Assembly (NCBI GenBank): GCA_024277475.1
Contig: JAJRVC010000463.1
Coordinates: 1-22,750, forward strand
Direction: 5' to 3'
Source: Deltaproteobacteria bacterium
GTDB taxonomy: Bacteria; Desulfobacterota; Desulfobacteria; Desulfobacterales; JAFDCJ01
DNA: 22,750 nucleotides
Shown: in pieces, positions 16,518 through 22,750 of the stretch
How positions within the stretch are numbered: position 1 is the first letter of the stretch
How the letters are laid out: every line of letters begins with the position of its first letter
Position numbers and translations under genes: made by a program
The notes under the pieces: generated by a model
Databases searched by the model: none
The model's input: the letters and a program-made list of their open reading frames with translations, nothing else
What the model was told of the DNA's origin: nothing

Positions 16518-18512
16518 ATGTTGAGAAACATACCATCGTTGTGTTATACCAAAGTGGCGAAGATTATTATGGTTGCCGTCGTCTGGAGCGCATCCGGAGT
16601 TGTGCTCGGGCAGGAGAGCCGTTTCTCTATGGGGATTTGGCATCACCAGTCTTTGTCGCTAAAACTGGCAGTAGAAGCTTTGCAACGAAACCAAAACGTG
16701 GTTCTTCAAAATGGCGCAACCGAGTCTCCTTTTCTGCGCGATTTCTCCGGAAATATTAATTTTAGTTCCCGGGGATTTTTGTGGCACCCGAATTTCTTCA
16801 GCCTGAATTTAGATGCGCAATATCGCCCTGCCCGTAAAGAGGAGAAATTCCTGGTGATACCCGACCGGTCTGAGGTGCGTACTGCGGAAAGCTACCGGCT
16901 TCAGGGAAGCTTCTTCAAGCGGCGACCGCTAACCCTGGGCGTATTTAACAGCTATGCTCATAGTTTCGTAAACCGTGAATTAGTGAGCAATATTGAAACT
17001 TTCAGCTATGCGAGGGGCGGGCATATCTCGTTGAAATGGCCGGTATTACCCGCCAAACTTTCTTACCGGAATAGTGATTGGCGACAGGAAGAATTGGCCA
17101 CTCAGCGGACCTTTCGCAATAGAAATGAAGTCTGGGAGGTTGAGTTATCCAAATCATTTTCGGACAAAGGGGATGACCACCAGCTTCGGTTATCCAGTGA
17201 GGATTTTCGTCGTGAGTATACCCAGGTCGACGAGGTGCGCAACAAAAGTAAAATCGCTTCTTTCCGGAGTAACATTCCCTTCGGAGGAAAGCAACAGAGC
17301 CATTTAATGACTACAGCCAATTATTATAAGCAAACCGGGAGCAATTCTTTCGAGCGAATCAGTGTCACGGAAAACCTGGGGGTTGATTTACCGCACAATT
17401 TTGATGTAAATGGAAGCTTTCAGGTGCTCAGATTTCGTCAGAACGGTTTCAAGAACGATAAAACCAATGCCAGCAGCCAGGTGCGCCACAAGCTTTTTCT
17501 AAGCCTGGAAACCCTTCTCTTCCATGAGTGGTCCAAGACTTCTCAACGGGAATTTTCCGAATTGTATAATACCGCCGGAATAAAACTTAAGTACAGCAAA
17601 AAAATTCCTACCGGTCGCCTGCAACTGAACTACGGCTATGAATTTCGCCAACAGGACCGCGATGCCCAGCCGACCCAGGTTACCATTGTGGACGAAGAGC
17701 ATCGTCTCGATGATACCAAAACGGTACTGCTGGACTACCCTTTTGTAGATATCAATTCCATTGTGGTAACCGATCAAACCGGAACGATTATCTACCAGGA
17801 GAACTTCGATTATATTCTCATCCAGCGAGGCAGTTTTGTAGAAATCCAGCGGCTTCCCGGCGGACAAATCGAAAATAATCAGAATGTCTTCATCGATTAC
17901 ATTGTCCTGGAGCAAGGCGCGTATCGATTTGATCAAATTTCCAAAACACGGGGGGGAAACCTGTTCTTGTTGGGCCGCTTCATTGAAGGCTATTATCGGG
18001 AATTTGAGCAGGAATACCAAAATATCCAGGCTTTCCGCACCGATTTTCTGAAATTTATAACCCAGAAAGTTTATGGGGTGAAAGTAGACCTGGGAGTACT
18101 CTCCGGCGGCTACGAACGCGATGAGTTCCAGAGCAATATTGTCCCTTATGAATCCGACCGGTATTATGCCACCCTGAATCATACTTTTGGAAATAAACTG
18201 AATTTCCTGGTAACCGGCAGTAAACGGGACTTTTTCCTGATTGATGATAATGAGGAGCAGAAATTCTGGGATGCTTCGGGAAGGCTGGCCTGGTACCTTA
18301 AAAGAGAGATGCGAATTACCCTGGAAAGCGGATATCGGGTGCAAGAGGGGAGGGGATTGGATTTAGACTTATTTAATTTTAAAGGCGAGTTTCGGGCGAG
18401 TTACCGGCAACTGGAATTCATTGCCGGCGTTCAACTGTATCGTCGTACTTTCATTAATGAGCAAAATGATTTCGATGGCATTTATTTTCGTTTAGAAAGA
18501 ATGTTCCGGTAA
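16518..18512 (+). CDS. Outer-membrane beta-barrel, probable cytochrome-conduit porin
   Basis: A 664-residue protein with a signal peptide ending near VVLGQ. The rest has alternating polar/hydrophobic strands rich in aromatic residues, few cysteines and no CXXCH. The C-terminus (DGIYFRLERMF-R) looks like an outer-membrane beta-signal. Around residues 395-450 there is an insert (TDQTGTIIYQENFDY, EIQRLPGG) that resembles a small beta-sandwich, typical of surface or plug domains rather than strands. No TonB box or plug is seen. It sits between a pentahaem lipoprotein and a large multihaem cytochrome, the gene order of porin-cytochrome conduits, where the barrel sheathes cytochromes crossing the outer membrane. 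A GTG at 16512 is an alternative start; the ATG at 16518 is preferred. Both have only a weak ribosome site (TAGG). Confidence 0.8.
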   Translation: MLRNIPSLCYTKVAKIIMVAVVWSASGVVLGQESRFSMGIWHHQSLSLKLAVEALQRNQNVVLQNGATESPFLRDFSGNINFSSRGFLWHPNFFSLNLDAQYRPARKEEKFLVIPDRSEVRTAESYRLQGSFFKRRPLTLGVFNSYAHSFVNRELVSNIETFSYARGGHISLKWPVLPAKLSYRNSDWRQEELATQRTFRNRNEVWEVELSKSFSDKGDDHQLRLSSEDFRREYTQVDEVRNKSKIASFRSNIPFGGKQQSHLMTTANYYKQTGSNSFERISVTENLGVDLPHNFDVNGSFQVLRFRQNGFKNDKTNASSQVRHKLFLSLETLLFHEWSKTSQREFSELYNTAGIKLKYSKKIPTGRLQLNYGYEFRQQDRDAQPTQVTIVDEEHRLDDTKTVLLDYPFVDINSIVVTDQTGTIIYQENFDYILIQRGSFVEIQRLPGGQIENNQNVFIDYIVLEQGAYRFDQISKTRGGNLFLLGRFIEGYYREFEQEYQNIQAFRTDFLKFITQKVYGVKVDLGVLSGGYERDEFQSNIVPYESDRYYATLNHTFGNKLNFLVTGSKRDFFLIDDNEEQKFWDASGRLAWYLKREMRITLESGYRVQEGRGLDLDLFNFKGEFRASYRQLEFIAGVQLYRRTFINEQNDFDGIYFRLERMFR

Positions 18513-18517
18513 AGCCG

Positions 18518-19843
18518 ATGATGAAAAAAAATTTTAAAATAGCCCTGGTTCTGCTCCTGTTCGGAATGCCGTTGGGAGTGTATGCCCAGGATGAGTCGGG
18601 TTGCAGCTCGGCCAATTGTCATGCCGGTCTCATCGATCATGAGGTGGTGCACCCGGCGGTGGAAGACGGTTGCGACACCTGTCATGATGGCGACGGAGAA
18701 AATCACCCCGAGGCGGACGGCAAAGAATTTGAACTGAGTTCGCCCCTACCGGAACTTTGCTACGATTGCCATGATGAGAAGAATACCCAAAAATATGTGC
18801 ACGACCCGGTGGATGAGGGCGACTGTACAGAGTGCCATTCCCCTCATGCTTCTCCCAATGAATTTATGCTCGAAGAGTGGCCGCAGGTAAATTTGTGCGA
18901 AACCTGTCATGACTCGGAAATGTGGGAAACCAAGGTAAAACATGGGGCGCTCAAGGAAGGGAAGTGCACCGAATGTCATAATCCGCACCAATCCGAATTT
19001 GCCAAATTGCTGAAAAAGGCTACCCCGGAATTGTGCTACAGTTGTCACCAGGACCAGGAGACCCAAAGCCAGATGGCCGCCGTTCACTCTCCATTTGAAG
19101 ACGGATGTTTGGATTGCCATTTACCCCACGGCGCAAAGCAGAAAAAGTTGCTGGTGAACAAACCGCCCTTGCTTTGCTATGACTGCCATGATGATATCCA
19201 GAGCGATTTGGAAGAAGCAAAAGTGGTTCATGCACCGGCGACTGATAAAAAGGCTTGCCTGAATTGCCACTCGCCTCATGCAACGGAATATTCCAGCTTG
19301 ATGCTTAAAGAGGAATATCAACTCTGCTATAGCTGCCATGATAGAGAAATTGAGGAGGATGGACGCACCATAAAGATTATAGGAGAGCGCACAATAAAAA
19401 ACATAAGAGAGCTTGTGGTAAACGCCAGGTCGTCTCATGAGCCGGTTGCAGAAGATGGGTGTTTAACTTGCCACTTCCCGCATAATTCATCCTATCCTTT
19501 TTTGTTGACCGGCACGTTTCCGGAAGGGAATTATGTTCATGCATCGGTGGATTCTTTCGGGGTCTGTTTTGATTGTCACGATAGCGAGTTGATTGAATCC
19601 CCAGGTGGAGATGTTACCGGTTTTCGAAATGGGGACCAGAATTTGCATTATTTACATGTCAACAGAGAAAAAGGTCGTACATGCATTAATTGCCATAGTG
19701 TTCATGGTTCGGAACAGGATCACCTTATCACTACCACGGTTCCTTTTGGCAAGTGGGCTATGCCTGTTCGGTACACACGGACAGAGGATGGCGGTTCTTG
19801 TCTTCCCGGCTGTCATGAAGAAAAATCATATAAGAATGAATAG
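18518..19843 (+). CDS. Large multiheme cytochrome c (13 CXXCH plus two atypical sites)
   Basis: A 441-residue secreted protein with a signal peptide ending VYAQ. It has thirteen canonical CXXCH motifs in doubled-CXXCH units, many written as CxxCHSPH or CxxCHxPH. An N-terminal CX4CH (C29-SSAN-C34-H35) and a C-terminal CX3CH (C428-LPG-C432-H433) bring the possible total to 15 haems. CX4CH is known to bind haem in tetrahaem cytochrome c3; CX3CH is less well studied. The protein is acidic. It starts five bases after the barrel stop and ends the 14834-19843 operon. By analogy with porin-cytochrome conduits it could be the wire passing through, or sitting on, the barrel. There is no lipobox, so it is either held by the barrel or secreted. 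Confidence 0.88.
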   Translation: MMKKNFKIALVLLLFGMPLGVYAQDESGCSSANCHAGLIDHEVVHPAVEDGCDTCHDGDGENHPEADGKEFELSSPLPELCYDCHDEKNTQKYVHDPVDEGDCTECHSPHASPNEFMLEEWPQVNLCETCHDSEMWETKVKHGALKEGKCTECHNPHQSEFAKLLKKATPELCYSCHQDQETQSQMAAVHSPFEDGCLDCHLPHGAKQKKLLVNKPPLLCYDCHDDIQSDLEEAKVVHAPATDKKACLNCHSPHATEYSSLMLKEEYQLCYSCHDREIEEDGRTIKIIGERTIKNIRELVVNARSSHEPVAEDGCLTCHFPHNSSYPFLLTGTFPEGNYVHASVDSFGVCFDCHDSELIESPGGDVTGFRNGDQNLHYLHVNREKGRTCINCHSVHGSEQDHLITTTVPFGKWAMPVRYTRTEDGGSCLPGCHEEKSYKNE

Positions 19844-20151
19844 CGATAGTATTCGATAATATTTATGTGTAGACTGAAAGGTAGATAAATGCGTTATGAA
19901 TCATAAAAGAAGGAGACTTAATTCTTTACGGAAATCAGGTTGACGGATAGACCGGGGAGGTCGTAAATTCGAATCACGATACTTTGAAAGAAAAATCATA
20001 AAATCGACTTTAGATCATGAAAAATCGATACGATGATAAAACAAGAATACGAAGCAAAATTGCTTTTTTGCCTATGGGCAATTTTCTGAGTATTGGGAAA
20101 CATGGTAAAAGGCTTGTTGAGATTTTTTTACCAGGGAAGGTAAAGATTAAC
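19844..20151 (+). other. AT-rich intergenic region before the second OmcE-like gene
   Basis: About 300 bases. The downstream open frame extends back to 20017 but that part shows no signal peptide or domain. I see a stray AGAAGGAG at 19907-19914 with no gene following, and a short tRNA-like T-loop string near 19965 that does not fold. I found no clear terminator for the preceding operon and no copy of the TGGGT-N6-ACCCA operator. Confidence 0.5.
20133..20140 (+). promoter_or_regulatory. Ribosome binding site deciding the start at 20152
   Basis: AGGGAAGG lies eleven bases before the ATG at 20152. That start gives a normal signal peptide, unlike the upstream ATG at 20017. Confidence 0.5.
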
Positions 20152-20739
20152 ATGCTGCGCGTTTACCGGTTCAATATCATCATTTATTTTTTGATAACAA
20201 CTCTTGTATTTGCCTTGCCAAAGAAGAAAAAAATTCATAAATTTACAGATAGAAAGTGGAATGCTCAAGGGAGTCCCTGTCGAATATGTCACGAGGTGCT
20301 AGACCAAATGGCAGAAAAAGAATTGCTGTTTAAGACCCAGTACACTATTTATGACAGTCCGACGATGGACGCCTATTTAGGACAGCCGGATGGTGTGTCC
20401 AAGTTTTGCCTGAGTTGTCATGATGGATCAGTTGCTGAGGATAAAGGAACCAAGCCGTCCTCTATCAAAGCCGATGCTCCCAGTTTAAAAGCCGATTTAA
20501 GCGACGATCACCCTATTTCATTTGTTTATGATGAAGAGTTAGCGTTAGTCGACGGCAAATTATTTAACCCGGGAACGGCGCTTTCCGGATTGGGAAATAC
20601 AATCCAGGATGATTTGCTTCGTAATAAAAAAATGCAATGTGTCTCGTGCCATGATGTGCATGGGTTGAGTGGGCAGAAAAATTTGCTGGTCAAAACAAAC
20701 ATGTATAGCTCACTCTGTTTCACCTGTCACAATAAATAG
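20152..20739 (+). CDS. Divergent OmcE-like tetraheme cytochrome c
   Basis: A 195-residue secreted protein with signal peptide MLRVYRFNIIIYFLITTLVFA, followed by a run of lysines. Four CXXCH sites (CRICH, CLSCH, CVSCH, CFTCH) are spaced as in the cytochrome at 14091. GQPDG, CLSCHDGS, DLSDDHPISF, CHDVHG and the terminal CFTCHNK are retained. The first haem region differs: CRICHEVLD lacks the TPH of the other family members, and PLWNHE is absent. Only seven His remain in total, four proximal plus three possible distal ligands, so one haem seems to lack a distal His from its own chain. The gene is more AT-rich than the operon before it and has no operator pair. It may be a specialised or minor subunit, or one under relaxed selection. 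Confidence 0.82.
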   Translation: MLRVYRFNIIIYFLITTLVFALPKKKKIHKFTDRKWNAQGSPCRICHEVLDQMAEKELLFKTQYTIYDSPTMDAYLGQPDGVSKFCLSCHDGSVAEDKGTKPSSIKADAPSLKADLSDDHPISFVYDEELALVDGKLFNPGTALSGLGNTIQDDLLRNKKMQCVSCHDVHGLSGQKNLLVKTNMYSSLCFTCHNK

Positions 20740-20835
20740 CTCTTTGAAACTTATCGTTTAAAACAAATTATTTCTTAAAGTGACATAGGGCATTGATTTA
20801 CTCGTTGCCAATTCTTTTCTTTTGTATAAAAAATG

Positions 20836-20843
20836 AAAGGGAG
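20836..20843 (+). promoter_or_regulatory. Ribosome binding site deciding the start at 20847
   Basis: AAAGGGAG just before the ATG at 20847. The open frame runs upstream to a TTG at 20793, but the signal peptide begins at 20847. Confidence 0.7.
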
Positions 20844-20846
20844 TCT

Positions 20847-21512
20847 ATGAACCGCTTGATACCTTTGTTCATTCTTGTGAATTTCGTAGCAATTTTTACC
20901 TGTTCTCAGCTCCTGGGAGATATTCGCCTGAGCCACCATGATTTCAGCGGATCATCATGGAGCGGAAATGAGATTTGCCGTCCGTGCCATACTCCTCACA
21001 ATGCGAACCTGGAAATACAGGATTCGCCCTTGTGGAACCATGAAAACACCACGGCGGTTTTTCAAGTTTATACAAGTTCAACGTTTGATGCAACCCCAGG
21101 CCAGCCAGCAGGGAAGACGAAGTTGTGTCTTTCTTGCCATGACGGCACGGTTGCTATTGATAACTTTGGCGGCAATAGCGGTGGAACCCGCTTTATTGGC
21201 GTCGGGTTGATCGGCACAGACCTCCAGAAGCATCATCCCGTCTCGATAACCTATGATGCAAATTTGGCCTCTATCGATGGCGGATTGTATGATCCCACCA
21301 CAACCCTGTCCGGGCTGGGCGGTACTATTGCGGAGGATATGCTGGATGGCGGCAAGTTAGAATGCACTTCCTGCCACGATGTACACGTTTCCCGAAATAC
21401 CCAGGGATGTACAGGGTGCCATAATATGCATGGCCCGATAGTGACCAGGACGCTGTCGCTGTTAAAATCGAATGATAACAGCGCTTTATGCCTGACCTGT
21501 CATAGAAAATAA
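20847..21512 (+). CDS. OmcE-like cytochrome c with a fifth haem
   Basis: A 221-residue secreted protein with a signal peptide near MNRLIPLFILVNFVAIFT. It is the closest relative here of the cytochrome at 14091, sharing HHDFS, CHTPHNAN, PLWNHEN, GQPAG, CLSCHDGTVAIDNFGG, DPTTTLSGLGGTI, CHDVH and SALCLTCHRK. It has five CXXCH sites (CRPCH, CLSCH, CTSCH, CTGCH, CLTCH). The extra one lies in an insertion of about 17 residues between the third and last haem (TQGCTGCHNMHGP), and it brings its own possible distal His (NMH). A good ribosome site precedes the ATG. It may form an alternative filament or a junction subunit; this is inference. Confidence 0.87.
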   Translation: MNRLIPLFILVNFVAIFTCSQLLGDIRLSHHDFSGSSWSGNEICRPCHTPHNANLEIQDSPLWNHENTTAVFQVYTSSTFDATPGQPAGKTKLCLSCHDGTVAIDNFGGNSGGTRFIGVGLIGTDLQKHHPVSITYDANLASIDGGLYDPTTTLSGLGGTIAEDMLDGGKLECTSCHDVHVSRNTQGCTGCHNMHGPIVTRTLSLLKSNDNSALCLTCHRK

Positions 21513-21852
21513 AACATTGTTCCGGATTTCCCGGGAAAACCGTATCCGGATACATCGGCGTTCTCAACCGGATTTGCAACCTGATGGACGACCCGGTTAA
21601 GGTGAAACGAAGATCCGGCTCTGAGTATGCTTTGCTGTTTTCCCGGAAACAGGAAAGTGATTATCTCCCGCTTTTTTACCTTTCATAATTATCGCAGAAT
21701 TAAAAACTTGCCTGGGAATTTCTTGTCGAACACTTTATCACTGCTCCGTCTGCAACTGCAGCAGCGGATAAAGTGTCCGGCAGCGTCTTAAAAAAGTCAA
21801 TATCATTGCTCACCTCCTTACTCCGGGAACTTACAGGCGTAAGGAAGACCGG
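21513..21852. other. Intergenic region with decayed sequence and inverted repeats
   Basis: About 340 bases with no convincing gene. Short open stretches without start codons occur, possibly remains of the HupE-like gene that follows. There is an inverted repeat TCCGGAT/ATCCGGA (21521-21550) enclosing the palindrome TTTCCCGGGAAA just after the pentahaem gene, but no T-run, so it is not a convincing terminator. The larger hairpin at 21730-21776 is listed separately. Confidence 0.45.
21730..21776. repeat. Long inverted repeat / hairpin
   Basis: ACACTTTATC (21730-21739) and GATAAAGTGT (21767-21776) are perfect 10-bp arms. Inside them CTGCT (21741-21745) pairs with AGCAG (21760-21764), giving a 15-bp broken stem. 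There is no T-run on either side. Function unknown. Confidence 0.55.
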
Positions 21853-22316
21853 GTGATGCATATCTGGCTCGGAGTCGACTATCTTCTTTTCTTAGGCCCT
21901 GATCCTTCCCGCAGTTATGTATCGCCGGGGAGGGCGCTGGGAGCCGATAGCCGGCTTCAGGCCTGCGTTGATTTACGTTATCAATATTATCTCACTCTTT
22001 ACCATTGCCCACAGCATTATCCTCAGCCTGGCGGCCCTGGGAATATTGGAATTGCTTTCCCGGTTAGTGGAATCTAACATTGCCATATCAATTGTTGTGG
22101 AAGCGCTGGATATCATCTTCCCGATTTTTAAACAAAGAATTTGGATAATCGTATTCGGGTTCGGCCTTTTCACGGATTCGGATTTGCAAGCGTGTTGTCG
22201 CATTTGGGTGTTTTGGGGGAGCACCTGGCGATTTCCCTGTTCGGATTTAACCTGGGCGTGGAGATCGGCAGGTGGCTGTGATTGCGGTTGTCTTTCCGCT
22301 GTTGTGGCAAACATAA
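21853..22316 (+). pseudogene. Decayed HupE/UreJ-family membrane protein
   Basis: Translating across frames recovers a HupE/UreJ-type domain. It begins VMHIWLGVDYLLFL, shifts frame near 21895 to ALILPAVMYRRGG and then IYVINIISLFTIAHSI and FPIFKQRIWIIVFGFGLF. It shifts again near 22169 to HGFGFASVLSHLGVLGEHL and SLFGFNLGVEIG, and again near 22268 to QVAVIAVVFPLLWQT before a stop. Three frameshifts, loss of the N-terminal part, an early end, and Tyr instead of the family's His in the VDHLLFL motif show that it is dead. HupE/UreJ proteins are linked to nickel handling for hydrogenase or urease, and related C-terminal domains occur on other secreted proteins. The family call is fairly sure from FTIAHSI, HGFGFA and GFNLGVE. 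Confidence 0.75.
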
Positions 22317-22407
22317 GTGTGCTTTTGGGTAGAGAAACTCCGCCGTGATACCCGATAGCGCGCCGAAGTGGGGTTTCGGTACGGGAGAAAAAATCACCCG
22401 CTTATTT

Positions 22408-22478
22408 ACTCTCGTTCCAGGCCGGAGCCGGGAACGAGAAGAAAAGGAGCGTTCCAATCGGGAGCTTTGAACGAGAGT
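22408..22478. repeat. 71-bp palindromic element with nested hairpins
   Basis: Perfect 10-bp outer inverted repeat ACTCTCGTTC (22408-22417) / GAACGAGAGT (22469-22478). Inside, two hairpins use the same words: CTCGTTCCAGGC with GCCGGGAACGAG (22411-22438) and CGTTCCAA with TTTGAACG (22450-22473). The GTTCC/GGAAC style resembles dispersed palindromic repeats seen in many genomes. It lies next to a pseudogene, consistent with a neutral site. Confidence 0.6.
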
Positions 22479-22480
22479 TG

Positions 22481-22514
22481 AAAATCACCCTCTCCGGCAA
22501 CTCCGGAGAGGGTG
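22481..22514 (-). terminator. Rho-independent terminator of the minus-strand porin gene
   Basis: A perfect 12-bp stem (22486-22497 with 22503-22514) with a 5-base loop is followed on the minus strand by ATTTTC. It lies 32 bases after the stop codon of the gene at 22547. Confidence 0.85.
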
Positions 22515-22546
22515 AACATCAGGTTGTTGAAATTCAGTCGTTAGCC

Positions 22547-22750
22547 TCAGAATGCACTGACAAAACCCACCGTAAGGCGATTCTTCTCTCGTTGCAGATC
22601 GTAGTTGTACTCGGCCATAAAGCGGAGGTTGCGCGCAAGCAGATAGGTTGTGGTGAGGCCTACCGTTTCATAATCCAGGGGAGTAGCCTCGGCAAAAATT
22701 TCGTCAATGTCGGAATCCACCCGGTTGTACAGCCCGATAAAAAACCAGCG
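22547..22750 (-). CDS. Outer-membrane beta-barrel protein, C-terminal fragment
   Basis: The last 67 codons of a gene that continues beyond the window edge. The translated end has alternating strands (YETVGLTTTYLLARNLRFMAEY, then RLTVGFVSAF) and terminates in Phe, the classic outer-membrane beta-signal. The pattern NLRFMAEYNYDL before the last strand resembles porins of the phosphate-selective or OprO-like group, whose final strands often read N-x-R-x-x-x-E-Y. The start, signal peptide and substrate cannot be seen. The strong terminator downstream belongs to it. Confidence 0.8.
   Translation of the reverse strand, partial: RWFFIGLYNRVDSDIDEIFAEATPLDYETVGLTTTYLLARNLRFMAEYNYDLQREKNRLTVGFVSAF

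Noticed and set aside
19950..19985. tRNA remnant suggested by TTCGAATC
   Set aside because: The T-stem has mismatches and no acceptor, D or anticodon arms can be built around it.
20017..20151. N-terminal extension of the divergent tetrahaem cytochrome
   Set aside because: The extension is basic, without a signal peptide, and would bury the hydrophobic export segment that starts at 20152.
21506..21686. Open stretch of about 60 codons after the pentahaem gene
   Set aside because: No plausible start codon with a ribosome site and no recognisable content; it is probably decayed sequence.

Overview
This window reads as part of a Gram-negative bacterium that exports electrons to or beyond its outer membrane. 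The evidence is the density of secreted c-type cytochromes (56 canonical CXXCH motifs plus three atypical ones), two lipoproteins, two outer-membrane beta-barrels, a quinol-oxidising Rieske/cytochrome b module and a sigma54-type regulator. The gene content recalls metal-reducing or syntrophic anaerobes such as Geobacter-like Desulfobacterota or FCB-group lineages (Calditrichota, Ignavibacteria). I cannot fix the taxon from sequence alone.

Layout. (1) 210-3733, plus strand: a Methyltransf_32-type methyltransferase and an orphan HisKA_2 sensor kinase. (2) 3831-7265, minus strand: an operon Rieske protein > b6-type cytochrome b > nonaheme membrane-anchored cytochrome > tetraheme c554-like cytochrome, closed by a clear terminator at 3749-3781. 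(3) 7266-8232: a long regulatory gap. (4) 8233-13860, plus: NHL beta-propeller, large multiheme cytochrome, haem-sensor kinase and NtrC-type activator, packed as one operon. (5) 14091-19843, plus: a tetraheme OmcE-like cytochrome, a terminator, then NHL lipoprotein > pentaheme lipoprotein > outer-membrane beta-barrel > up to 15-haem cytochrome. (6) 20152-21512: two further OmcE-like cytochromes, one divergent and one with a fifth haem. (7) 21513-22750: a decayed HupE/UreJ gene, palindromic repeats, and the end of a minus-strand porin.

Working model (inference). The bc-type module oxidises quinol and passes electrons to periplasmic cytochromes. The pentaheme lipoprotein, beta-barrel and large cytochrome would carry them across the outer membrane. 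The OmcE-like tetrahaem protein is a candidate subunit of an extracellular cytochrome filament, with NHL propellers as assembly partners. The large cytochrome at 9296-10984 starts with the same tetrahaem module, so it could be an adaptor or cap.

The most notable regulatory signal is a 16-bp palindrome, TGGGT-N6-ACCCA. It occurs as spaced pairs in front of three transcription units: the bc operon, the propeller/cytochrome/two-component operon, and the tetrahaem gene. Each pair is followed by a sigma54-like -24/-12 sequence. The natural candidate to bind it is the NtrC-type activator encoded in the middle of the locus. Its partner kinase carries a c-type haem motif in the sensor domain but has Asn where the phospho-accepting His should be.
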